Below are positions 1 through 9,474 of a stretch of DNA of 22,266 bases, in pieces; the first letter of the stretch is position 1; each line of letters opens with the position of its first letter. The DNA comes from Cyclostephanos tholiformis (taxonomy: Eukaryota > Bacillariophyta > Thalassiosirophyceae > Thalassiosirales > Thalassiosiraceae), in contig JALLPB010000128.1 of assembly GCA_036939975.1 (NCBI GenBank), positions 1-22,266 of the forward strand. The letters are read 5' to 3'. The position numbers were made by a program, and so were the translations under genes. The notes below the pieces were generated by a model. The model made no database searches, was not told the origin of the DNA, and saw only the letters and a list, made by a program, of their open reading frames with translations.

Positions 1-204
1 AGGAATTAAAGTTCTAAAATAGTCAAATCGGCTTAGAGGTGGGACACAACTTTTGGGTGTATTCCTATATAAGATTTTAAACCATTTTGATTGGCACGGC
101 TGACATATGGTGCACATTGAGCCTTCTTCCAAGTTATCTTACCACCAAACCAACTCCGGTTCATCATGCCGTGAGTCACCCAGCCCGGTGGATTGTCGCG
201 AACA

Positions 205-1509
205 ATGCACGTGCGTTACACTGAACATTGTAAGCTTGGCCTCCTTGCATCGGTGAAGCATATTATGGAGGAGGAGGGGGTGTCTTTGCGCAGGGCAGCA
301 GAATGGCTCCAAGTTGCACATTCACTTATCGTGAAGTGGCAGCAGCAGTGAGCCGCTGATGTTGACCCCATCCTGACAATGCTGAAGGGCAAGAAAAAGT
401 CAATGCATCCAGGACCGCTCGGGCAGCTGAAGCTGCTCGAGAATGCCCTGCTTCGGTACATCTTTGAGCAGCATGAGCAGGGCATCTACGTGAACACCCT
501 CTCTCTCGTCGTGAAGGCATTGTCACTCTTGCCTGAGTTTAATGCTAAGGACTTTGTTGTGAGGTCAAGTGCTGTTGTGCAATTCGTGCGTGCCCACTCT
601 CTCGTCTATCGTATGGGCACACACTAATCACAGCGCAAACCGGACAAAGTTGCGGCAGAGGCATCGGATTACATGGATGTGATGTGTCGTCTTGTCGATG
701 GACCTCACCGCGACCAGCATTTCATCCTGAACATGGACCAAATGCTGGTCTATTTCACAATGAACGCAAAGAGGATGCTGGAGGTGGTCGGAGTAAAAAC
801 CGTCCACATTCGTATATCAACTTACGGCACAAAACGCCCAACGGTGACGGTTACTATCACCGGCACGGGGTTCCTGCTCTTGTTGATGGTTGTATTTAAG
901 GGTAAGCCGAATGGCTGAATCATGAAAACAGAATTTGCCGACTACCCGACCAACCACCAATACCGATGCCAGGACAATGCCTGGATGGATGAGGGTGTGA
1001 TGATTGCATGGATTGACGAGGTACTGAAACCCTACATCGCCACAGCGCCCGAGGATATCATCCCCCTCCTGATCCTTGATAGCTACAGATGCCACATGAT
1101 GGGATCCGTAGTTCAAAGGATCCAGGAGCTGGGGATTGAGGTGAGACACATCCCCGGCGGATGTACCTCACTCTATCAGCCTGTGGATGTTGGCTTTAAT
1201 AAGCCGTTTAAGGACTGCATGATGAAGCAGTTGCTATTGTGGATGATTGCCGAAGGTATCGTCCATGGCACTACAATGCCGCCCTTGCGGCATGATGTAG
1301 TGGGGTGGGTAGATCAAGCGATGACGGAGATGAAGGGGGAGGAGCAGATCATCAGAAATGCGTGGAGGAAGATGGGGTATGAGTGGTTCCCAAAGGAAGT
1401 GAACGAGATCACAGCAGCAGCTGTGACGAATATGGAGGAGGACAAGGAGGAGGTTGCAGTGGTGTTGAATGCATACTTGGAACAAGAGCTACCCCATTGC
1501 ATTTTTTAG
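205..1509 (+). pseudogene. pogo/CENP-B-like DDE transposase, three in-frame stops
   Basis: This encodes a cut-and-paste transposase of the pogo/Tigger (DDE_1) type. One frame runs through the whole span with no frameshift but is cut by TGA 349-351, TAA 625-627 and TGA 916-918. The first part (205-348) resembles a psq-type helix-turn-helix. The next (about 400-660) resembles a CENP-B/Tc5 DNA-binding domain. The catalytic part follows: first Asp in NMDQ (codon 736), second in LILDSYRCH (codon 1078), third in QPVDVGFNKPFK (codon 1186), so the DDD triad survives. The start at 205 is the first ATG after an upstream in-frame stop at 172-174; a more upstream true start is possible. All three stops can be reached by one C-to-T change (CGA or CAA). 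It is unlikely to make active enzyme. No terminal inverted repeats were found, so the element's ends are unknown. Confidence 0.85.
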
Positions 1510-1668
1510 TGAGATATTGCATTACGATGTTACAATTTATCACAATACATTATTTATCAGTTTAATAACTAGATTACTTTGCATCATCACTGTTAATGAA
1601 ACACGTATTGTGCATTGTTTTGTCACATTAATCTCCTTGACTTCCCCCATCGTCGTCATATTCTCCTG

Positions 1669-2149
1669 CTACTGTTTCGTCACTACACCCCGGATTGCCT
1701 CTTTCTCCTCTCTGACTTCGTCCGCCGAGAGCAAACGCGACTTCACCTCTGGCAGGCAAGAGATAATTGTTGCTTCACAGTACCCCCTCTTAGCATGATA
1801 CATCCGCCGCTCCTCCCTGCTGCACTCGGTCTCATCGCCACTAAAGACCCTTGTCACCTGTGTGAGTGCCCCGTCATACCGCATGGCATGCTTCACCATG
1901 TGGCGCATAAGGAACCCGACACGGCATCGGTCAACACCATCCGTCACCCAGATACAGGCGATCGCAGTCTCCTCGCAACCCTCAACCAAAACCTGCACCT
2001 TCCAAAGGCGCACAACCATACCCTCCTCCAGCACTGAGCCGCAAACTACAGGCTCCACTTTCGCCCATGAGCATACCGACAATCTCAACCACAATGCCGG
2101 GCGGGTGAGTCGCCATTGCAGCCTGATGAGACCGAATGCGATCGGCCAT
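1669..2149 (-). pseudogene. hypothetical ORF with one frameshift, probably transposon-associated
   Basis: The minus-strand reading starts with ATG at 2149 (MADRIRSHQAAMATHPP), runs to MLMGE, then changes frame near 2068. It continues with KVEPVVCGSVLEEG and ends at a stop at 1669. The joined reading would be about 160 residues. The second half (for example DRCRVGFLMRHMVKHAMRYD, then GALTQVTRVFSGDE) reads like a real soluble protein, not a shadow: composition is balanced and there is no low-complexity bias. I do not recognise a domain. It faces the pogo-like transposase tail-to-tail and lies just outside the Harbinger element at 2236, so it may be a second gene of the pogo-like element or part of an older repeat. 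The frameshift suggests decay. Confidence 0.45.
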
Positions 2150-2235
2150 GGTTGATGGATATTTTTGTGTATTTTTTGTTAGTGTTTTTTTTAGAGAGGT
2201 AACAGTACGAGTGAGTAAGATTGCTCTATGAGTAA

Positions 2236-2256
2236 GGCTATGATTTCTTTGAGCAT
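2236..2256 (+). repeat. Left terminal inverted repeat of the Harbinger element
   Basis: Outermost 21 bp of the element, preceded by TAA at 2233-2235. It pairs with 6342-6362 with one mismatch (A at 2240 against G on the complement of 6358). Subterminal similarity continues inward, with an extra AACAATG near 2282. Confidence 0.9.
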
Positions 2257-2653
2257 AGAGCATGTAAACCTGTAGACATAGGAACAATGAGGATGTTTCT
2301 GTCTTTTTTTTAAGACAGTGTCTTATGTTTCTTTCCATTTTTTTGTGATTTTGTTGGTTTGCAAGTATTCATGTGCGTAAGTACGCATGTAGACATAAAA
2401 GCATGAGGTCTCCGCTTTAACTTGGTTGTAACAATTGTCTTCAGTCGAAAAGCAGCAATCCATATTTACAAAGTGATTTTTCTTAGATCATTTCTGGATG
2501 ACTAAAGACATTTGTTTAAGAAGTGATCCACTGCTTTCCCTCAACCTCAATTATTTGTGGGCCACATCCTGTGCTTTTGTTGCCCAACATTAGCGGCATC
2601 AATCCTCCCCGATGTGTCTCCAATCTACCTCCGCATCTATCCACCCACCTGCA

Positions 2654-4426
2654 ATGCCACCTAAATCCCTTTGCGCAAGGGTTTCTCGCAAATCACACAG
2701 TGTTGCTGTCACGCCGACACACCCCGCCGTAGCCGCGAAAAGGACCGTGACGAGGAATAAAAAATGGGCCACCTCTATTCGTGAATCCCCCCCCAGCGAC
2801 GCCAAAATGCTAGCAAACATGAAGATTCACAATCACCCCCTTGCATTAGTTAGGGTTCCCATTGCGTCAGTTGTGCACGACACCGCTGAGACTACCCCCG
2901 GGGTGACTGTTGTATTTGACTGCGGTGAGCGTTGCTCTAATTATCCTTCTGCTGGCAATCTCCCTCACGATGAAATTCAAGGGGGAGAGATGCACGTTGA
3001 GGAAGAGGTAGGGGTACGGTTAGCGCCTCTACCACCTTTATGGAATGCTTGGTGGTGTGGTGGCTGTCTCGCTCTGCACTATGTTGGCAATGGTGGTGAC
3101 TTGATTGGGGCCTGTGTTGAGTGTGGGGACAGCACACCAGTTCAAAATGATGTGATGCTTGACCCCAATCAGGTGGAGCAGTTGAAGGCAACGCCTGGTT
3201 TGACTTATGACACCACACTGTCGGGGAATATAGGTCCCCATCCTTCTTTGGGTCAGAAGACGAGTGGGATAATGGATGACGATCTCCTTGCGAGCTCTCC
3301 CAATGAGTCCATGAAATCTCCTGATATTGACTTACTTTAGGATAAGACAGATCTCGAAGTGAGTAAGTTTCTTTTTTTGAGAGACTTGACCACTATATGG
3401 AGCACCGTCCGATAAGCGAGGACAATCGTAGGGCTGTGGAGATTGCAATTATGGTGGAGGCTGGGTTGATTGTGAGGGAGTTGGGCACAATGACAAAAGA
3501 GGAAGGGAGAAGACATTTCTCCAGGAATAACTGGCTCTAATCTTGGAGATTCCCGATGAGTGCTTTGAGGACAATGGTGTCCGTGAACACATGAAGCAGT
3601 GGTTCAAGGGGATGAGGAAAGGAGGCGAAATGACTCCGACAAATTTACTCCGTAAGTATGAAGGCAAGTTGACTTTGTTGAAAAAGTTTGCGTACAAGTT
3701 CCCAGGGTTTGGGAACTTGAGTAAGCTCCCCAGCGGGATGGCACAGCGTCAACAGTTGAGGAGACCATTTGTTGCAAAGCTTTGGGCAGAACATAATCTG
3801 GTGAGAATACTTTCAAATTTTACTGTGACACCACAATTCCAATTGGCTCACAATGATAATTCTCCCTACAGGACAGGATTGGCTTGAACTATGATGATCC
3901 AGTTGCCGTTGCATTGGAGATTCCTCCCACTTGGTGGCTCAAGCATAGTGCATGTAAGTTCATCGTGTCTGTCCTTGTGCACAAGGACAACAAGGATGTC
4001 TCTACAAATCCGACAAAGCTACCCCCAGGGCCGACACTTTATGATGTCTGTGCCAAGGCAAACAAAAATGTACAAAAGGAACCTGCGGATGCTAAGTTGT
4101 CATACCAGTGACCTGTGAGCATTCTGGAAGGCGATGGGTCAGTTTTGTCTGAAGATGTGGAACATGAGGCCAAGAAAACAAGGGTTGATGGGATGCTGTC
4201 AGTGATTGATAAGAACAAAGTTGAGGCGATTAACGCACAAATTTCAGTAATGCGTCAGCTGGAGGATGTCTATGTCAGCAGGATGGGGAGAGATAGGTAC
4301 AAGCTTCAGCTTGTAAATCTGGTTAACCAGATGCCAGGCATGCTGGTGCCTCAGCAGCAAATTGAGATGCACACTCCTAATTCAGAAGCAACTCAGGATG
4401 CTGATAATGAAGACGTGTTTGATTAG
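2654..4426 (+). pseudogene. Harbinger accessory protein gene (second ORF), decayed
   Basis: This is the plus-strand gene of the Harbinger element. I start it at ATG 2654 (MPPKSLCARVSRK); an upstream in-frame ATG at 2612 is possible. The reading is broken by TAG 3338-3340, a one-base loss near the T run at 3372-3378, another one-base loss at about 3525-3538, and TGA 4109-4111. A well-formed intron lies at 3801-3871 (CTG|GTGAGA..CTACAG|GACAGG); removing it joins AEHNL to DRIGLNYDDPVAV in frame. Recognisable stretches are DHYMEHRPISEDNRRAVEIA, ILEIPDECFEDNGVREHMKQ and FKGMRKGGEMTPTNLLRKYE. Harbinger elements usually carry a Myb/SANT-like DNA-binding partner beside the transposase; I see no clear Myb tryptophan pattern, so the role rests on position only. 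It converges with the transposase. Confidence 0.7.
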
Positions 4427-4449
4427 AGAAATGGATTTTCTGAAAGGAA

Positions 4450-4540
4450 GTTAGGGTTAGGGTTTGACTAATTAATTACATTGAGTAAGAAATAAGTTAG
4501 GGTTAGGGTTTGACTAATTAATGACATTGAGTAAGAAATA
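4450..4540. repeat. Two-copy tandem repeat with telomere-like TTAGGG units
   Basis: Copy 1 is 4450-4494 and copy 2 is 4496-4540, period 46, with one mismatch (T4477 against G4523). Each begins GTTAGGGTTAGGGTTTGAC and continues with an AT-rich part. It sits between the two convergent genes of the Harbinger element, just after the stop of the accessory gene. Confidence 0.9.
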
Positions 4541-4555
4541 CAATGAAGTAATAAT

Positions 4556-6002
4556 CTATGGGGTATATCCATCCTGTATTGACTTCTTTTTAGAAAACAG
4601 GTGTAAATGGTTAACAAGCAAACTCCGACGATGTAAAAACTGAACAGACAAATCGCGATCATTCTCTTCTGTTGCTTCTGGTTCAACCTCTGTTGTACCA
4701 GAGAGCCAAATTCCATCATCACCAATGGGAGCCCTACAACCTACCCTAACATTTGTCCTCTCCATGACATCCAACAAATAGTTATTCAGCCAACAGCATG
4801 TTATAAATATTTTTTCACAAATCTCCATTTCATGATGAAAGAAGTCATTGTTGAGTATCTGCCACCTCTTTTTTAGTATTCCAAACATGCATTCTACATC
4901 TTTCCGAACTCCCTCAAGATGCGTGGAAAAAACTCTTCGGGTGACCCTATGTCTGTCCGCTTGAATGGACAAATTGTTGTTGGCCAACAAAGGCACCTGT
5001 TATCACAAATAAGATACATACCACAATTGCTCCGAACATGGCCATTAAGATCATAATATGCCCATCGTGCATCGCAGAACAGTCGGTTGGTCCTCATTGC
5101 AGTTACGTTCTTATCAGTCTTGACAATATCCATATCATTTCTGGACCCAAAATGAGGCCCATAAATTGACAATATCATGCGATTGAAATCATTAATACAC
5201 TGAAACCCAAGGGAAGGAAAGGGCTCCTTACCCTTTGCACGATTGAAGTCCCCTGCAGGGCAATTTGACCACTTAACATGGACAACATCAACAGATCCAC
5301 AACACCCAGGCAAACCAATGGCATTGTAAAAGCCCTCCACATGGGTCAATGCAGTAAGATTCCTTGGCATGAATGCTTGCTCCTCCCACATGTCAACAAA
5401 AGCATCGAGGAACAAATAATAAAATTTGTGTGCCTCAGCGGTGGAGATGGAGCACAATGGCTGACATAACTCTCGTACTTTTTACAAAGTCTACAATAAA
5501 AATACTACTTACAAAACACTTACCAACTTGCAGCCATGATACCTAACCTACCTTCCGAAAAACAACACGGTGGGAAATGGAATATACCCCCGGTAATCAG
5601 CAGGTTGGTTAGCTCCTCAACTTTCGATAAAGGCATGTGAAAATAATGGCAAAAATGACTAAATCGATCAGATGACGAGAGCTCATGAGCGAGATCTCAC
5701 ATCATCCCCAGATGAGTAAAATACCTGTATCATGCCGAAACAGAAACACTCTCAATGTGGTATGACTGATTGGTGTGGCGCTTGTGTCTTTGTCAATGGC
5801 AACATCCATTCTCATTGGACCAATAATCAAGAGACTCATTGTCGAACTCGGCGGTGACCACCCCTTCAAAATTACCAAAGGTAGCGTCAAACACAGTGCT
5901 GCCAAAACCAAAGGACGCAGCGAAATCCTCTTCAAAATATTCAAATTCAGCACCAAACCCCAAGGTTAGTGGGTAGGGATGAGAAGATAAGGCAAATAGC
6001 AA
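4556..6002 (-). pseudogene. PIF/Harbinger transposase (DDE_Tnp_4), broken
   Basis: This is the catalytic gene of the element. A likely amino-terminal part (6002-5793) is acidic and aromatic and ends in a stop after a probable frameshift near 5800. A further piece reads RYFTHLGMM, then TGA (5699-5697), then DRFSHFCHYFHMPLSKVEEL in the same frame through 5634. The core lies at 5457-4894: GLPGCCGSVDVVHVKWSNCP holds the first catalytic Asp and FGSRNDMDIVKTD the second. The carboxy part follows a frameshift near 4925, with DVECMFGILKKRW holding the catalytic Glu, and ends at 4556. All three DDE residues are therefore present but in different frames. At least one more frame change lies between 5545 and 5480. 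A GT..AG stretch at 5523-5491 is only 33 bp and does not restore the frame. Family assignment is firm; exon structure is not. Confidence 0.85.
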
Positions 6003-6341
6003 ATAGTAGGAGTGTTGTCAATGGATGCGTGAGGGGGGGTGGAGATGTTGAGATTCATGGGTTCCATGTATGCAATTTTGTGCTACATGTCTACATGTCT
6101 ACATGTTTTATGTACACATAAAATGGGCCAATTTGGGGTGATTATATGCATGCATAAAACATGTAAACATGTAAACATGTAAGTTTTGTAGTCATTTTTT
6201 ATGTCTGCATGCACAAATGCATAAAAGAAACATGTTTTACATGGATTTTTGAAAAAAGAGAGACCCATCCAAAAAAACCTTTGCGCAGGGACACACATGA
6301 TCAACAAAAAACATCCAATGTCTACACATTTACATGCGTAC

Positions 6342-6362
6342 ATGCTCAAAGAAATCACAGCC
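6342..6362 (-). repeat. Right terminal inverted repeat of the Harbinger element
   Basis: Complement of the left end, followed by TAA at 6363-6365. The adjoining 6080-6340 stretch is rich in ACATGT/CATGTAGACAT-like words, also present inside the left end near 2371-2396, which may be subterminal transposase-binding repeats. Confidence 0.9.
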
Positions 6363-6365
6363 TAA

Positions 6366-7434
6366 AAAACACCCCTTGCGTGACTCCAATGATTCTTATG
6401 TGGGAACCATTTGAATCAAGCCGAGTCACAGCCAGAAATCGGGTCCAAAAAATAAGGAAACTCCTTGGGGCAGCCCCATCTTGGAGAAATGATAATCAGC
6501 CTGAAGGAAAGGGGGCCAGCCCTCCAAACTCCCTCACCACTCCTCTCCCTGGTCTCCCTCTACTCATCCTATGATTCAATTATTTTACATTTTACCTCCC
6601 TCCTCCGCCCGAACAAAATGATTATGATGATAATAGGCTTGCATAGAATAATGATTGCTAAATTTATAATAGTAATAGACTAGTACTACTATTTGTCCAA
6701 CAATAGGCGGCAACATTACATCCTTGATGGAAGCCCCATCAGATGGGGATGGTGAAGGCACATTGTCCTTGCAAAATTTCCCCCCTCCCTCCAAACCCAT
6801 TCCCCTCCCCCTTCACTCCACGGAATGCCCATCTCCAGTATTTGGAATATCCCGAGGTCCAAACCAAGTGGCACGATGCCTTAGCATCGAATTTCTTCTC
6901 ATTTTGGTGGAGGGATCCAACCCCAGTACTCGATGGACTGATCGTGCCCCCCCGCCCCTGCCCTGCTCCAGTTGAGCGCATCGGATCCCCTCCTGCTGGG
7001 GGGGGGGGATGATGGCACGTTGTAGCATATGAGAAGAGCGCATCTTGCATGACCCCCCCTCCCTCTCAGACATCCATGTGCTCCTGGTCATGACGTGTCC
7101 CCACGGCAACGTTGATCATTCCTCTCCCCCCACCATGTCCCCTATGTCCCCCTCCTTCTGCGTTACCTCACACAGAGAAGAGATAACTGAAGAGATTGAT
7201 AAATAATGAAGTCATTTTATTGGGTGCTATCTGAGCTTAATGTGCCTATCGTGTAGAGTAGATGTCAGTGATGACACAGTGGCACTTGGTACTGGATGTA
7301 CATACAGTATCAAAGTAAGTAGATAACTACTACCTAGTACCTGGGCCAGAGGTAAGCAGAGTAAAATACATAAGTATTTAGAATAGCTAGGCCTGTCTGT
7401 TAGTAACAGTTAGGTCAGCGTGCAGGCCAGACAT
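6366..7434. other. Intergenic, pyrimidine-rich, no supported gene
   Basis: About 1.1 kb holding only short open frames in overlapping registers. C/T runs dominate 6480-7170 (for example near 6780-6815, 6945-6960 and 7120-7150), and a G run lies at 7000-7009. I see no domain, tRNA or repeat that I can name. Confidence 0.6.
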
Positions 7435-7847
7435 TTATGTGGCTGCCCTCTTTATCCACATAGGGACAGCTGGGTACTGCAGTCTTGACAGCAGCAGGAT
7501 CTTGAGAAGTAGATCATGGTTGGTGGTATCGTGGACCTTGACAAGAAAGTCCACAAATGCCACAAAGAATTGTAGGTTATAGTTCTTCTGGGCATTCAGG
7601 TGTGCTTTGGGGGTGAAGAGGCCATGAGCATGACTCTCCAGCATTTGTTTGGGTCAGATATGTTTCCTGTCATGGGGACAAGTGGACTTAGTTTTTCACA
7701 TGTTTTAAGAGTAGGTGGAGAATGTCTCACATGGTTGTGGCGATGTAGGGGGTGGGTGTTGGTGGAATGAAGTGCATTGAGGACATTATTTTGCTCAGCA
7801 ATAATGTGAGCAAGATCGTTGAGTGAGAATGTGAGAATGGAAACCAA
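7435..7847 (-). pseudogene. LINE (non-LTR) reverse transcriptase fragment
   Basis: The minus-strand reading at 7644-7435 contains FFVAFVDFLVKVHDTTNHDL followed by LLKILLLSRLQYP and IKR. This matches the non-LTR reverse transcriptase pattern AFVDLVKAFDTVNHDLL..IL..YG.P..LV..IKR, whose Asp is the first catalytic aspartate. In another frame just upstream (7847-7596), SDPNKCWRVMLM resembles the DP..WRGI.L motif that precedes it. The two halves are in different frames and no YADD box is seen, so this is a short dead fragment. A DDWF stretch at about 7850 may extend it upstream. Family assignment rests on motif recall, not on a search. Confidence 0.5.
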
Positions 7848-8583
7848 TCATCGTTACCTCTGGACTGGACTACCAGTAGGGCTGTTTTGGTCATGCCAGC
7901 TGTGATGATTGTTCCACTGAAGACTCTGTGAGACATTGCCATGGTGTCGGTGGCAACACGAATGAAATTGTTGTGGTGTATTTTTTTTGGATTGTCTGTC
8001 GCAATTTTGCACCGGTTGTTGGTACCATGAGTCAGTGCAGAGTAGATGACATGACAACAAACCAGGGTCAGGAGTCAATGCCACTTGCATATCATTGACA
8101 TAATGACCCTATAACCCCCATTTATCACCATGAATCATGTCATAGGTGTCTCGGAGGGTATTGCATTTCACTTTTCTGCATTCCTTATCATGGGGGGAGT
8201 GGTTGTCATTCAGTCCTCTTTGTCATTGTGCTACTACTCTGCGTTTGTGGTGGGGGTGGGGGGTTGTGGGGGAGGGTTAGGGGCAGGACTCAATGGCTTT
8301 AGTAGCATCACCCCACCAAAGGTAATTATTTCAGTGGTGCTGGCACAAGGAGATAAATAGGGTGATGGGATCATTCCAAATGACCAATTTATACAACATT
8401 GGTATCATGGACAATGGGCCTCCCTCAGAGAGAGTCTCCTCTGTCAATCACGTGGTCCATCCTCCTCGCCATCTTACTCACCCAGCTCATATTCTTGTGG
8501 CTTTTTCAGTTCATCGTCGGCATCCTCCATCATCACATGATTCATAAACATTGACGTTGCACCCCAAATCCTGGAGGATTAAT
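7848..8583. other. Intergenic, no supported gene
   Basis: Only short unrelated frames. A G-rich stretch at 8250-8280 makes a glycine-rich shadow frame on +. Nothing here is recognisable as coding beyond a possible degenerate upstream extension of the LINE fragment to about 7950. Confidence 0.5.
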
Positions 8584-9180
8584 TTATAATAACCTACTCC
8601 CATTCGCAGAACATGAACATATGGTTGCATGACAAATTGTCATCATCTGGCATGTCACATGAGATGATGTGCGACAATAATCATCAAAGAATCGAATCAA
8701 ATCATTAACAGAATTTTTGCAAGTGTAACACCAGAAAATACCTCCAGTTGGATTATGGACAAAGGAGGTGGATGTGATTTTTTAGATATTGTGACTTATT
8801 AAGAGACACTTAAAATTTTTATATCCTGGTATGTCTCTGAATAGGACGTTGTCGGTATAGTAATGCCGCCTATCATTGTTTTTTCTCCTTCATCACATTC
8901 ATTTGCATCCCCATCATCATTTTCTCCCAACACCTTTTTAAACTCAATACATCCTTGCCATCATTACCATCAGTTACAGGAAGGACAGAACACGCAGAAC
9001 AACATCATTGTGCGGGATGGCTAATTCCAACATTGATTCAATGATATAAAAGTGAGCATTCAAAAACTCAGTGGTGATGGTAGGAATGCGTCTCCGCATA
9101 TCATAAATATTGGCCTGCCAGCTTTGTACTTGAACAAATGCTCCGGTATGCTGCATCAATATCGGACTAAGAATGAATAC
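8584..9180 (-). pseudogene. Decayed unknown reading with a Cys-containing segment
   Basis: On the minus strand, 9156-8974 reads QVQSWQANIYDMRRRIPTIT, then EFLNAHFYIIESMLELAIPH and a stop. Further down, one frame from 8880 reads DRRHYYTDNVLFRDIPGYKN, hits TAA at 8784-8782, and continues GGIFWCYTCKNSVNDLIRFF then DDYCRTSSHVTCQMM to a stop at about 8584. Composition looks protein-like and CYTCK..C..C..C could bind zinc, but a competing frame over 8940-8790 (GENDDGDANECDEGEK) is equally plausible. I do not recognise a family. A dead transposon or host gene remnant fits best; chance open frames in AT-rich DNA are the alternative. Confidence 0.3.
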
Positions 9181-9381
9181 ACATCATGCTCAGGGACTTT
9201 TTGAGGCGAACATTCTGCTTCCACTACTATTGTATGTGGTCCGTGGGTTGGTACTTATTCCTTTGTGGAGATTAATCCCTCCTCCGTGCGTAGTCTGTGT
9301 ACACGGTAAAAACACCAAGTAGAACTCCATGATAATAATTCCCCACGACACGGAACGGGAGGGGGATATGATCGGTGTCCG

Positions 9382-9442
9382 ATGCCACATGCGAATCGAC
9401 ATCGACGCATCCACCCGAGGCCGACTCGGGGTATTTTCAACG

Positions 9443-9474
<32 letters not shown>

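Larger units (their letters stand above)
2236..6362. mobile_element. PIF/Harbinger DNA transposon with TIRs and TAA target duplication
   Basis: The left end reads GGCTATGATTTC TTTGAGCAT (2236-2256) and the right end, on the complement, GGCTGTGATTTC TTTGAGCAT (6362-6342): 20 of 21 match. Further inward similarity (GCATGTAAA..TGTAGACAT, then GGATGTTT) extends the imperfect inverted repeat to about 2400 and 6190. TAA flanks both sides (2233-2235 and 6363-6365); PIF/Harbinger elements duplicate a 3-bp TWA target. The element is 4127 bp and holds two convergent genes: an accessory gene on + and a DDE transposase on -, the two-gene plan known for this superfamily. Both genes carry stops and frameshifts, so this copy is not autonomous. 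It may still be mobilised in trans, since the ends look intact. Confidence 0.9.

Noticed and set aside
70..105. Resemblance between 90-115 and 6409-6440 (ACCATTT..GA.T) as ends of an element split by the Harbinger insertion
   Set aside because: The match is direct rather than inverted, short and gapped, so it does not support terminal repeats.
5491..5523. A 33-bp GT..AG intron in the Harbinger transposase
   Set aside because: Too short, and removing it leaves a TGA or TAA at the join, so it does not rescue the frame.
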